64,000 nt of DNA from the NCBI GenBank assembly GCA_037127255.1, contig JBANSL010000004.1:86324627-86388626 (forward strand). The letters are read 5' to 3'. The translations under genes were made by a program, and so were the position numbers. The notes beneath the pieces were generated by a model, which worked only from the letters and a program-made list of their open reading frames with translations, was not told the DNA's origin and did not search any database. Shown one piece after another: positions 31,926-42,967 of this stretch. Each line of letters begins with the position of its first letter. Position 1 is the first letter of the stretch. Origin of the DNA: Persicaria tinctoria (taxonomy: Eukaryota > Streptophyta > Magnoliopsida > Caryophyllales > Polygonaceae).

Positions 31926-33426
31926 GTCATTCGGGTTTGAGTCACGGGTCTAAAACATCGGGTTTAAACCTGAAAAATTATTGGACATTAAGATCAGGTT
32001 TTTCGAGTCTGGACATATTTTGATATAGGTCCAAGTCAAAAACTCTTTGTATATTACAAAAAAGAAATTTAGATGTGAACAAATTAGGTTACCAAACAAG
32101 AGGATGAGTTTTACCTCTTTCACACACTAGCTAGATATGGTAGTCCAACTAATAATATAAATTAGGATAAAAGATAGTAAATGATAAAAAAAATGCATAG
32201 CACAAGGTGCTCACATTACTTTTTAAAAAAGAAATCCTATTTGTTCCCCAAATGGTCCAAATTGGGCCACACATTGCTTCCCATGATGATCATATATGAT
32301 ATGCTGCACCAAATTGATTTTGGATTTAAGATTGAGATTGATTTTGATTTTGAGATTTTTCCATTTTCTATTGACGGTCAAATTAGAAATGCAGGGTACC
32401 ATGAAACTTGTGGCTAGGGTTTTCTACACGGATGTAAGATACTATGCTATTTATGTTTTCATTGATCATGTATATATGTAAATTATAGGTGGGGCCATAA
32501 ACTTTATTCATGATATAAATCGGCCTATATATGTCACACAAGTTTGCCTAATGCATTGGTTTTTTTTTTGCATTTATCCGTCAAACTTGTTCGGATTACT
32601 TAACTGCATTTTTTATTAATTAAACTAATAAAACTTAAATGTAATTTTTTACTCACATTCATACAAACTTTCAAAAATTCATTTTGTTTTTTTTATCGCA
32701 ACCCATCTCTTTTTTTCTCTCACTCCCTCGCCCAACTGGCCCTTCTAAGAAACCCCTTCTAAGAAACCCTAAGTGCATGTGCTCTTAGGGTTTAATTTAC
32801 CATGTAAATATATCATTTTATTTGTAATTACTATAGTAACGAATACTATTTTTATTCATATGTTAATTCAACTATATATTAGACTTAACCAATTTAATCA
32901 AAATTACTTATTTTGTTATAATTTGAGGGGGGAAATAATCGACAAAATCATATTTTACAGTCGATATAGACTCCACAAATTTATATATATTTTATCATCA
33001 TCAATTTAATCAATGTTTCCATCATTCATTATTCAAATTAAAAACATCAATTACTCAATAAATTCTGACTTGAACATTGAATCTCCTTTGAAAATTGATC
33101 TAAATCCGGTCTATTGTAAGACTCAAGGTTTTAAAAGATGTCAGAGTGTTATCTAACATTTTTAGATTTATTGTCCTCGTTTATAACCTGAAAAGTAAAA
33201 ACTCTTGTGATATGGATCTGAATTGAATTATTTATAAACCACCCTCAACACCTTTATATCTTTATTATATCCAATATGGGATGAGATGTTACAATATCCC
33301 CGACCTATTAGACCCAACAAACGGCCATCTAGTTGGAGTGTACTCAAACATATTGGCGAAATACCTCTAAGTCTATAATCCACTCACCTAGTACTTATAT
33401 CAAATATGGGATTGGGTGTTACGGAT
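31926..33426. other. AT-rich intergenic region
   Basis: No gene. 31930-32060 contains a small CGGGTTT/CGGGTC-rich patch. Around 33230-33425 there are two related phrases with ATATC(C)AATATGGGAT(G/T)GG(G/A)TGTTAC, suggesting a decayed repeat into which the copia element inserted. Confidence 0.45.
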
Positions 33427-33620
33427 TGATAAGCCACCTATCTCTCCTAAAGAATAGGTCAATATTGTTTAGATTATGCTAGCTGATTTTGTGTAACAGA
33501 TTGTATATCCGATCCTCCACTAATCATGTATATAGGGTAGTGGTTAATTATTTGTAACTATATATAGTTGTAATCTCCTTTCCATTTCATCAGTGAAATA
33601 TATGAGCTTTCACCTTAACA
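33427..33620 (+). repeat. 5' LTR of copia element
   Basis: 194 bp, short for copia. It contains TATATATAG promoter-like sequence and a CAGTGAAATATATGAG end region. Confidence 0.95.
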
Positions 33621-33669
33621 TGGTATCCGAGCCTTGAATTTTTTTTTTCAACTGATTCAATCATCTTCA

Positions 33670-36600
33670 ATGGATGTTCCTCCTACTACCCAACATCTCT
33701 TGTTTGCTGCCGGTGGATCGTCTCCCAACCTTCAATTCCAAATCCCCTCCATCAGTGTCAAACTTGAACGTGAGAATTACTCACTTTGGAAGACCACAAT
33801 CATATCCGCTCTCGAAACCTTTGATCTCAAGGGTTTCATTTTGGCTCCAGCACCACCACTGGAAACTATTCCCAACCCAGCTTCAGTCGGCACCTCCATG
33901 CCCAACCCGGATTTTGTCACTTGGAAAAAGAAAGACAGGTTTGTTCTTTTGTGGATCAAGTCCACTCTCTCTGAACGTGCCCTTGCTACTGTCGCACGTT
34001 CCACATCCTCCAACCAGGCGTGGACCACTCTTGAGAAACACTATCAAGCTCAATCGAAGGCTCGTCGGATGTCTCTGAAACTTCAACTTCAATCGCTTTC
34101 CAAAGGTGCTTTGCCGATGTGTGACTACATCGACAAGAAGCGGGAACTGGCTGATGCTCTGGCGGAGGACCTTCAACCGGTGTCTGATGAGGACCTCATT
34201 GGTCACATCCTCCACGGACTTGATTCATCTTACAACTCCTTTGTCACATCCTTCATGATGAACTCTACTGATCTCGGCGTCGACGACCTTATTGGTCATC
34301 TCTTTCAAGAAGAAGATCGGATGGCCAGAGATCTTGCCAAGCAGGCCACATCCCCGATGCTCCCTGCTGCTGCACAACCTCCGTCTGCTCCATCTGCTCT
34401 GGTTGCTGCGCGCTCCTCCGGCCGTAACAACACAGGCTATGGGGCCTCCATTGGGTCACGTAATGACTCTCGTCAGGACACCCGAGGCCCCGAGCACAAG
34501 CCTCAGGATTATCGCCGTCGCCGCCCTCATTGCAACCTGTGCAATCGACCTGGTCATGAAGCGATTGACTGTTGGCAGCGCAACAATCAAGCTGATTTTC
34601 CATCTCGCCGCCCCAATCCTCGGGATCAATCCAAGCAGGCACATCTAGCAGAACACAACAGCCCTTCGTCATTCGACCCGTCCTGGTACTTTGACACGGG
34701 TGCTACAGATCATGTCTCACCTGATCTCGCTAAACTCTCTGTTGCTGAGGACTATGTCGGCCCCGACAAACTTCAAGTCGGAAACGGTAACCATTTGTCA
34801 ATTTCGCATCTTGGTTCTTGTCATCTTCACAATTTGCGAATGCCTAATGTTTTAATTGTTCCTAAACTTACCAAAAACCTTATTAGTGTCTCCCAATTAT
34901 GTCGCGATAACAATGTTATGATTGAATTTTGGCCTCACTGTTGTCGTGTTAAGACCTTTCAGGGAAACCTAGTACTTCAAGGGGTCGTTGATAATGGACT
35001 CTATCGCCTTCCCATTCGCCCTACCACTCCCACCTCCTCCATGGCGCTCACCACCGTTCGTACATCTCTTCACAAGTGGCACTGTCGACTTGGGCATCCG
35101 AATGAGACAACACTCCGGCATTTAGTTTCGCAGTTTCATCTTCCTATTAGCACAAATAACTTTCCAGAAACTTGTGACTCTTGTCAATTAGGCAAGAGCC
35201 ACCGCTTTCATCTTCCATCATCTCATATTACTTCTTCTAATCCGTTTGATTTGATTTATTCCGATGTTTGGGGACCATCTCCTAAATTTTCTTTGAATGG
35301 CAACAAGTATTTTGTTCTATTTATTGATGATTGCACTAAGTTTGTTTGGATATATTTTCTATCTCATAAATCTCAGGTACTTCCGACCTTTGTTCAATTT
35401 CGTACAATGGTTAAAACACAATTTTCCCGTGAGATCAAGACACTCCAATCCGATTGGGGTGGTGAATTCCGAAATGTATCCACATTCTTAGCGTCCTGTG
35501 GCATACTTCATCGTGTGTCATGTCCTTATACACAGGAACAAAATGGTGCTGTCGAACGCCGAAATCGTATCATTGTCGAGAAGGGCCTCACTCTCTTGGC
35601 TCAATCATCCCTTCCCGAACTATTTTGGGAACATGCGTTCAAGACTGCCACCTACCTTCACAATCGCACTATTTCTCCCACTCTAAACCACCAATCCCCA
35701 TATCAATTACTTTACAACAAAATTCCCGATTTTCATTTTCTCAAAACATTTGGTTGCTTGTGTTATCCGTTTCTTCGCCCCTACAACAACCATAAAATGG
35801 ACTTTCGGTCTCTCCCATGCATCTTCATCGGCTATTCCTCCACTCATAAAGGTTATTTGTGCTATCATGTTGCTACTTCTCGACTCTACATCGTCCGCCA
35901 TGTTGTCTTCAATGAGGATACTTTCCCATATGCGTCATTTCCACACCCTTGTTCCTGCCCTCCAGCCCATGGTACGCCCACCACATCCTCCTCGCACCTA
36001 TTAGGCCTCGCCGCTGCCGCTGACCTACCCACACCTCCAATGCCTGCGCCACCCCCCTCTCCATCTCCACCACGTTTATCCCCTCATTACCTCACCCCCA
36101 CAGCCTCCTCCTTGGCTAAACATCCTAACCCAACTCCTCCTAGCTACTTCCGGCCGTCCGCCCTTAGCCAACATCCCATGACCACCCGGGCTGCCACCAA
36201 CAACCTCAAGCCTCGAGCATTAGCCACTTCTGTCATTTCAGCCCCCCAAATCGAACCTCACACCTTTGCCCAAGCCCGAAAATCAGAATGTTGGCAATTA
36301 GCAATGACTGAAGAATACAATGCCCTAATGCGAAATAACACTTCGTCTATTGTTCCCCGCCCTCGACATACTAATCTTGTAGGGTGTAAGTGGATTTTCA
36401 GGATCAAACGCAACTCCGATGGCCAAATTGAACGGTACAAAGCCCGACTTGTTGCAAAAGGGTTCAGCCAAGAGGAGGGCGTTGATTTCTTTGAGACATT
36501 CAGTCCTGTCATCAAGCCTACAACCATCCGCCTTGTTCTGTCGTTGGCTCTTTCAAATGGATGGCACATCAAGCAGCTGGATATCAACAACGCCTTCCTT

Positions 36601-37824
36601 AACGGTGACCTCTCGAAAGAGGTCTACATGGAGCAACCACGAGGTTTCGTCGATGCCTCTTGTCCCACTCATGTTTGTCGTCTCAACAAAGCTCTCTATG
36701 GACTTAAACAGGCTCCCCGAGCCTGGTTCACCAAGCTCAAAACCTACCTTGTCACAAATGGGTTCCGCGCTTGCCAATCGGACACATCTTTATTTGTTCA
36801 TTCTTCTTCGTCGGCCATCATCTACGTCCTTGTCTACGTGGATGATTTAATTATTACCGGTACGGACCCTACTCTAATTGGGAAATTCACGTCTGCCCTT
36901 CACAACACCTTTGCTCTCAACGATCTTGGAGAGCTTCACCACTTCCTTGGTCTTCAAATCTCCAAAACTCCCACCGGTTTGTGTCTCTCCCAAAAACAGT
37001 ACATACATGACATTCTGCTCAGTAGTAATATGCTATACTCCAAACCCATTACCACTCCAGCCGACCCTTCCTCACGTCTTTGTAGAGATGGTGAGCCGTT
37101 CTCAGACCCGACGTTGTATCGCAAGACCGTCGGCTCTCTCCAGTATGCTACCATCACCAGGCCGGATATTGCATTTGCTGTCAACAGAGTCTGTCAATTC
37201 ATGCATACTCCGACCACCCTTCATTGGCAAGCCGTTAAACGTATTCTCCGATACCTCAACGGCACTCTCCATCATTGTCTGCAGTTTCAGAAAACGACTT
37301 CCAACTCTCTCTTGGCTTACTCTGACGCCGGGTGGATCTCCGATTCCGATGACTACCGGTCGCAATATGGTTTTGCAATTTTCCATGGTCCAAATCTTAT
37401 CAGTTGGACATCGAAAAAGCAAAGGGTCGTCGCCAGATCGAGCACTGAAGCTGAATACCGGTCGCTTGCGTACACAGCTGCTGAGCTTCTTTGGCTCCAC
37501 CATCTTCTTCGTGATCTGCAGGTTTCTCTTCGGTTGCCTCCTACCATTCTCTGTGACAATGTCGGCGCCAACTTCATGTGCAAGAATTCAGTTATCAGCT
37601 CCCGCTCCAAACATATTCAACTTGACTTTCATTTTGTAAGAGAACAGGTTGAGTCTGGACATCTCAAGGTTCAGTATGTGTCATCTTACGATCAACTGGC
37701 CGACATATTTACAAAACCATTGAGCAAAGATCGTATCGCGTTCATTCGGTCCAAGCTCCAAGTCCGTGTCCCGCCCTTGGGCTTGCCGGGGGATGATAAG
37801 CCACCTATCTCTCCTAAAGAATAG
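33670..37824 (+). CDS. Copia gag-pol polyprotein, intact
   Basis: 1,384 aa from the first ATG (MDVPPTTQ); an open extension upstream lacks ATG. Order of domains: copia-type gag with LERENYSLWKTTIISAL; zinc knuckle CNLCNRPGHEAIDC (from residue 288); protease WYFDTGATDH (Asp342); GAG-pre-integrase HKWHCRLGHP with CDSCQLGKSH; integrase with YSDVWGPSP (Asp532), SDWGGEF (Asp595) and EQNGAVER (Glu629); reverse transcriptase with KARLVAKGFSQ, QLDINNAFLNGDL, LYGLKQAPRAW and YVDDLIITG (Asp1058-Asp1059); RNase H with SRSSTEAEYRSLA-like VARSSTEAEYRSLA and ADIFTKPL. All catalytic residues seem present. The stop lies 31 bp inside the 3' LTR, so the last codons are LTR-encoded. Confidence 0.96.
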   Translation: MDVPPTTQHLLFAAGGSSPNLQFQIPSISVKLERENYSLWKTTIISALETFDLKGFILAPAPPLETIPNPASVGTSMPNPDFVTWKKKDRFVLLWIKSTLSERALATVARSTSSNQAWTTLEKHYQAQSKARRMSLKLQLQSLSKGALPMCDYIDKKRELADALAEDLQPVSDEDLIGHILHGLDSSYNSFVTSFMMNSTDLGVDDLIGHLFQEEDRMARDLAKQATSPMLPAAAQPPSAPSALVAARSSGRNNTGYGASIGSRNDSRQDTRGPEHKPQDYRRRRPHCNLCNRPGHEAIDCWQRNNQADFPSRRPNPRDQSKQAHLAEHNSPSSFDPSWYFDTGATDHVSPDLAKLSVAEDYVGPDKLQVGNGNHLSISHLGSCHLHNLRMPNVLIVPKLTKNLISVSQLCRDNNVMIEFWPHCCRVKTFQGNLVLQGVVDNGLYRLPIRPTTPTSSMALTTVRTSLHKWHCRLGHPNETTLRHLVSQFHLPISTNNFPETCDSCQLGKSHRFHLPSSHITSSNPFDLIYSDVWGPSPKFSLNGNKYFVLFIDDCTKFVWIYFLSHKSQVLPTFVQFRTMVKTQFSREIKTLQSDWGGEFRNVSTFLASCGILHRVSCPYTQEQNGAVERRNRIIVEKGLTLLAQSSLPELFWEHAFKTATYLHNRTISPTLNHQSPYQLLYNKIPDFHFLKTFGCLCYPFLRPYNNHKMDFRSLPCIFIGYSSTHKGYLCYHVATSRLYIVRHVVFNEDTFPYASFPHPCSCPPAHGTPTTSSSHLLGLAAAADLPTPPMPAPPPSPSPPRLSPHYLTPTASSLAKHPNPTPPSYFRPSALSQHPMTTRAATNNLKPRALATSVISAPQIEPHTFAQARKSECWQLAMTEEYNALMRNNTSSIVPRPRHTNLVGCKWIFRIKRNSDGQIERYKARLVAKGFSQEEGVDFFETFSPVIKPTTIRLVLSLALSNGWHIKQLDINNAFLNGDLSKEVYMEQPRGFVDASCPTHVCRLNKALYGLKQAPRAWFTKLKTYLVTNGFRACQSDTSLFVHSSSSAIIYVLVYVDDLIITGTDPTLIGKFTSALHNTFALNDLGELHHFLGLQISKTPTGLCLSQKQYIHDILLSSNMLYSKPITTPADPSSRLCRDGEPFSDPTLYRKTVGSLQYATITRPDIAFAVNRVCQFMHTPTTLHWQAVKRILRYLNGTLHHCLQFQKTTSNSLLAYSDAGWISDSDDYRSQYGFAIFHGPNLISWTSKKQRVVARSSTEAEYRSLAYTAAELLWLHHLLRDLQVSLRLPPTILCDNVGANFMCKNSVISSRSKHIQLDFHFVREQVESGHLKVQYVSSYDQLADIFTKPLSKDRIAFIRSKLQVRVPPLGLPGDDKPPISPKE

Positions 37825-37987
37825 GTCAATATTGTTTAGATTATGCTAGCTGATTTTGTGTAACAGATTGTATATCCGATCCTCCACTAATCATGTATAT
37901 AGGGTAGTGGTTAATTATTTGTTACTATATATAGTTGTAATCTCCTTTCCATTTCATCAGTGAAATATATGAGCTTTCACCTTCACA
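37794..37987 (+). repeat. 3' LTR of copia element
   Basis: 194 bp; differs from the 5' LTR at the A/T in TTTGT(A/T)ACTATAT and the A/C near the end. The first 31 bp encode the polyprotein C-terminus. Confidence 0.95.
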
Positions 37988-37992
37988 CGGAT

Positions 37993-39211
37993 CAAGGGGA
38001 TTGATGCTAGCTAGAGTTAGTATTCCATCAACGTCAGATAATTTTTTTGATTCGAACAACGTCAGATAATTAATTATCTATGGATTAGGTGCTTGGCTAG
38101 GTTTATTAATTAGCAAATGATGGATTGATACACATTTTGATAAACCTAATTAAATTTGTACCGGCCACATATATAGTACTGTAGAATAATTAGAGCATCT
38201 TTAATAGATTTTCCATTTTAGAGTTTTTGAAAAATTTTAAGGCGCTTTTTTTATCAAACCGATTTAATTTCCATCTCATTTTCTAAAACGAGGAAGCAAC
38301 TTAACGGAAAATTGTAAAGATGTTTTCCTAAATTTGTAGCATTTTCTAAAACTAAAACATTATCTAAATCTTGGAAATGAGAAAGTTGTTGGAGAAGTAA
38401 AAATAATTTAAAAAATATGTATTTTATTTTCCCATTTTGGGTTTTTTTTAGAGAAATTGTTAGAGACGGTCTTATATAGTTACTTCAAGGTGAAAAAAGG
38501 GGTATCGTTACGTGAAAAAAATAGGGTCCTGTTATTCACACGGCCATTTTTTCGTCATCCGCACGGTACCGATGCCGACTTCCCAGGTAGGCACTCTGCC
38601 GATGCCGACTTCCCGAGTCGGTATCATTGCATTGGTTGCCAGCCCTTCATTGAGTAGAAGATCACTGTTGGATCAAGCCGCCTCCTATGCCGATGTCGAC
38701 TTCCCAGGTAGGCACTTTGCCGATACCGACTTCCCAGGTAGACACCGTACGGATTGCGAAATTTCTCCGTGCGAATAGCAAATCCGAAAAAATATAAAAT
38801 GATTTTTTTATGAGAAAGGATAGATGAAGGGGCCGGACAGAGGATTTGTAGGGAAAAAAAAAAAAAAAAAAAGAGTGCCTCCCAGACTCCCAGTGCTTTT
38901 TTTCCTTCATTGCATAAAAATTGTACGGTCTCTTCTTTTTTTTTGATTGCCCTGGAGTTTAGGGCAACCAATCCCAGCGCCCAGTAGTCGCAGGAAGGAA
39001 GACGAACCCACACCACACCCACCCACCCACCCACCGGCCACCCAACTCCTTCCCACGTCCTCCACGCCCGCGCGCGCCGCCTCCCTATGTCGTTATGCCT
39101 TGCCTTGCGCTGTATCTCTATATCACTATATCCATGATTTGGATCGGAACTTGAATACTTGATGGATGCACCAATTAACTCAACTCTATACTAGAATAAA
39201 TATATACAATA
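37993..39211. other. Intergenic sequence with a small foldback repeat
   Basis: No gene. 38195-38475 looks like a decayed MITE (AGAGCATCTTTAATAG start). 38530-38780 is an inverted and tandem repeat listed separately. 39000-39090 is a short GC-rich block with (CCAC)n. Confidence 0.4.
38530..38780. repeat. Foldback repeat with about 29-bp internal minisatellite
   Basis: Outer arms (about 38530-38567 and 38742-38779) are imperfect inverted repeats built on TATTCACACGG/CCGTGCGAATA. Inside are four copies of a unit like GCCGATGCCGACTTCCCAGG, with the follow-on TAGGCACTCT. Confidence 0.6.
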
Positions 39212-39451
39212 CTTCATCAGTTCGGCAAAATTTGTCGTTTACTATTCACGCACACTTTTTTAGAATGATAAAAACTATATAAATTAAATATTCATTTTTT
39301 TATAAAGTTTTTTTAACAAGTTTGTCCTTATTAATAATAACTACGAAATTGTTAAAAAAAATTTATTAAAAAAATAGATATTTTATGTAGTTTTTATCTT
39401 CTAAGAAAGCGTGCGTGAATAGTAAAGTGACAAGTTTTTCCGAACGGAGAC
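39212..39451. mobile_element. Stowaway-like MITE
   Basis: Left CTTCATCAGTTCGGCAAAAT and right (minus) GTCTCCGTTCGGAAAAACTT are inverted. Internal arms TTTACTATTCACGC and GCGTGAATAGTAAAG also pair; the left flank has TA. Confidence 0.7.
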
Positions 39452-39565
39452 AAATGGTCAGTTTTGTAAAACATAGTTGATGAGGTAGCTGAAGCTGATA
39501 GGGTAGCTGAAGTTAATGGATTAAGTGTGTTAAATATATGTTAAATTAGAGTTTTCAAAAGCTAG

Positions 39566-39785
39566 TAGCTAGGGTGTTTGGTAACCCAGCTGATAGAGTA
39601 GCCGATGCAAACTAGCCGATCGATCAGATAGAAAAAAATGAATAAAATTATGAAAAGCTTGGGGTGAGTAGCTGTTGAAAATCCAATTTCAAAAGATAAT
39701 TAAATTAAAATCTTATATTTAACTTATTTAAAACTATAAAATATTAAAACCAAAAGCTCCGAAAAGCTATTTGCATTGCCAAACG
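39566..39785. mobile_element. hAT-like MITE, copy 2
   Basis: Left GGGTGTTTGGTAACCCAGCT and right (minus) GGGTTCGTTTGGCAAT. The body is related to 12044-12291 (AAAAGCTCCGAAAAGCTAT, GTAGCTGTTGAAAATCCAAT). Confidence 0.5.
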
Positions 39786-39789
39786 AACC

Positions 39790-40334
39790 CAAAAACAACC
39801 CGTTATATATAGACTAAAATAACAATTTTTTGTTCATTTAATTAGAAAAAGAAATATACAATAACTAATGACCCAGTTTTAAACTAAAGTGTAGTCATTT
39901 AAAATAAAAATACCGTCGTTGTGAACATAAATGTGTTGTTTTCTTGAACTAAGATATCGTCATTTAAATTAACCGAAAGGGCATAGTTTTGGTCCGTTAA
40001 ACTAAAGAAAAAATCTATCAAACTTTCTAGCCTTCTCCTTACACACAAACCACTTAAACCGTGAATCAAAAAATTAAAATGAAAATTATTAAAAACAACT
40101 TATTGGGAGTAGTTCTGCTGGCCCGCAATATATGCTAGTGTTCGGTGATGCTTAATTGACTTTGTTCTTTGACGTTGTCCTCAACTAATTCAATTGAGAG
40201 TAGTTCTGCTTAGGTCTTTTGGTTGTAGAGTTTGTTTCTACTTGTTTCGGTGCACCTTTTTTCTGTTTTTATTGTATGTTTAGCCGACTCGTTGGCTTCT
40301 CAAAATTCAAGTTTGCTTGATCTCGAATATTTAC

Positions 40335-40372
<38 letters not shown>

Positions 40373-41422
40373 TATTCCAACAACAAAATTTTAAAACAAA
40401 AAATGTATATATTATTCTATCTTGATTTTGGTTGGTAACAAGTAAACAAAACATAGTACTATATGTTTTAAATAAAATTGGCGCAAAATTTATCCTCATC
40501 AATCATTAGGTTTAATTCAACCGATGTCTTTAGGCCATTCATATCTGTGTGTACTCCTCCCCTGTACTCCACTCCCTTTTTATTCGCCACATCAGCATAA
40601 GAATACTTTTCACATTTTTATCAATTACACCCCACATCCGTGTACTCTGTTTTTTTAACCTTCACTCGATTTTAATCATTGAAGTTTTATCTTCTAGCTT
40701 AATATTATAAATTCAATTAATTGTTAAATTATTATGTAAGTTATTTTTTAAATAATTATTGATATTATTAAAATAATATACCACTTTAAAAACCACAAAT
40801 ACACTATTAAATTAATTTTAATAATATTTTTTCCCTCAAACATATAAAAAATTGATGTCTATAGATAGACAAAACTAAGACCGGTTCAAAAATAATTTTT
40901 TTAACAACAAACTCACGTAAATAGAGATTTAATTTTCAAAATAAAAATGGCGTGCCCATGTACACCAACTTCTACACTCCAAAGTGTTCTTGAATAAGAA
41001 CTCTACAAGGGTGATCTTCAACATTTCTATTTTTTTAATTACTTTTAATTCTAAGAACACCCCAAAAGTACACCATTGTACATGCTCTTATAGACAAAAA
41101 TAATGCCGTTATAGACTAAAATGACATTATTTTATTCATTCAAAAAAAATATACGATACTAAATTACTAATGACATGCATGGTTTTATATATTTATTTCA
41201 GTACAATAAATTGATCAATTATAACATAGGAGAAATTATAAAATATCTTTTATTACTATTTTTTTTGTTCACATGTAGGCACTTAGGTCCTTACAATATG
41301 GGAAGGGGTATTCGAACTCGTTACCTATTAGTCACTACATGTCTGATAATAATATATAAGTTAGAAATTTTGATAATTATCTAATTAGGCAACCAACCAT
41401 ATTTAATTATCCATGCTCTATA
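39790..41422. other. AT-rich intergenic region
   Basis: No gene. 40525-41090 has TGTACTCC/TACACCA-rich ends and may be a decayed MITE. 41270-41345 includes GGTATTCGAACTCGTTACC, a B-box-like remnant on the minus strand. Confidence 0.4.
40335..40371. repeat. (TAA)n microsatellite, about 12 units
   Basis: A near-perfect trinucleotide run. Confidence 0.9.
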
Positions 41423-42649
41423 CTCTCTCCGTTTATTTTTAAGTGATTTTTTTTTTGATACATGCGAGAATTTGGGGGTGTCAACCGCGGTTGTACCACC
41501 ACCCAAGCGCGTCCCTACGGACGAGAGTTTGGAACTCAGAATCAGAACCCCAGGATGACGGAGCGGACTCTAAGGCCAGGTGAGCGAGTCGATCAGCTGC
41601 ACTGTTGGCTTCCCTAAAGATATGAGTAACAGAAGCCACTTCAAAACTGCGAAGCAAGCAGAGAGAATCCGATAGAAGAATCTCAATCTCCCAAGGAATC
41701 GACCAGACACCATTGATTGCGTTAACAATCGCGAGGCAGTCACATTCCACAACAAGTCTACGGATCCCGAGCCGATGAGCTTCCAACAATCCAAGCTGCA
41801 GACCAGCAGCCTCACCCTGAAGTGCAGACATCCTCTCGCACCGTTTGGCGCTGCACGCAAAGATCATCCCCTCATCATCCCTGATCACAAACCCTGCAGA
41901 AGCCAAGCTAGAAAGAGATTTAGCACCGTCAAAATTGAGTTTGAGAGTGTCGGGATCAGGTTTACGCCATCGAATGACGTTCCTTTTGCGAGGATTGTTT
42001 CTGGGTTTAATTTCCATTGTTTTTCCATGGTCTTCATATGTTTCATCTTGTCTTGTTTTTCTTCCAATTTTTCATATGGTTCTTGATTATCGCTACGATC
42101 TCATCTATTGTTCGTAGGTTTTGGTTGTCAAAAATAATTTTGTTTCTTTTGGTCCAAATGCACCACCAGGAGAAAGCCAAGATGGACTTTTGTTCAGGGT
42201 TCAAATGTCGAAAGATTTCATTAGTAATGGTCTTTGTGCTTTGGTCGCTTTTGTCAGCATTTCTTACTTGTCGCTCAATCGTTTTATCCAGAGCTCCAAT
42301 GGTTCTTAAAGTTGTCGGACATTCCATAAGGAGGTGGTAGCATCTTCCTCCCTTGAATTACAAAATATGTAGTCCATGAGCGTATGAATTCCTTTGTTTC
42401 GTAGTCTCACTTTAGTCGGTAAACCATCTAGTCCCAATTTCCATAGAAAATTTCTAACCTTTGGTGGACAGTCAATTTTCCATATTCCCGAGAAGAGTTC
42501 TAGGTCATTTTCATTAGAAAGATAAAACTATATAAAATAATTTTATATTTTATTTTTATAATTATTAGTAATAAATATGTAATTCTATTTAAAAACTATA
42601 AAAATAATATTTTATATAGTTTTATATACTTAAATAAAAACGGAGGGAT
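41423..42649. mobile_element. Stowaway-like MITE interrupted by a LINE fragment
   Basis: The left end CTCTCTCCGTTTATTTTTAA and the right end (minus) TCCCTCCGTTTTTATTTAAG are terminal inverted repeats flanked by TA. Sequence 42526-42649 forms most of the right arm and pairs with the little that remains on the left. About 1.08 kb between them is a minus-strand LINE remnant. Confidence 0.65.
41446..42525 (-). pseudogene. 5'-truncated LINE remnant (zf-RVT and RNase H)
   Basis: Minus strand, ending in a poly-A tail (poly-T at 41446-41456). The RNase H-like domain is open over 178 aa (42017-41481): LNFDGAKSLSSLASAGFVIR, GEAAGLQLGLLEAHRLGI, VECDCLAIVNAING, REANSAADRLAHLAL. Upstream is a separate frame (42327-42043) with ILAFSWWCIWTKRNKIIFDN. 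Further upstream is a zf-RVT-like KVRNFLWKLGLDGLPTKVRL, broken by frameshifts near 42345 and between 42043 and 42017. No EN or RT. It is related to, but clearly diverged from, the intact LINE next door, so it is an older copy. Confidence 0.8.
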
Positions 42650-42967
42650 TATAGTGTTAAACCGCCTTAATTATGTTTACTTTCCTAATTTAATTTTTTT
42701 AGACCAAGTCATTTTAACTTTTCTGTCGTGTACGTCAGCCGTAGTACATAACTAGCTAGCTAGGATTGGGATCTGGTATAAAAAACCCTAGGGCAAGAGA
42801 CGGGCGACGGCGATCATCCCCTGGTGGTCACCGGCTGGTCTCATATCTCTCCGGTTTAGGGCTGTGAGAGCTAGGTCGTCCTCGCCGTTACCGTGCGAGA
42901 TTCACCGAGTTGGGGGACTGTCTGAGCGTTGGATTGGAATAGATTAGGGCTGGTTTTCGTGTGTCTC

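Larger units (their letters stand above)
33427..37987 (+). mobile_element. Complete, apparently intact Ty1/copia retrotransposon, 4,561 bp
   Basis: Two 194-bp LTRs (33427-33620, 37794-37987) begin TGATAAGCC and end CACCTT(A/C)ACA; they differ at two positions only. The TSD is CGGAT (33422-33426, 37988-37992). A primer-binding site TGGTATCCGAGCC (initiator tRNA-Met type) follows the 5' LTR directly, and a purine run GCCGGGGGA precedes the 3' LTR. One uninterrupted gag-pol ORF lies between, so the element could be autonomous if expressed. Confidence 0.97.
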
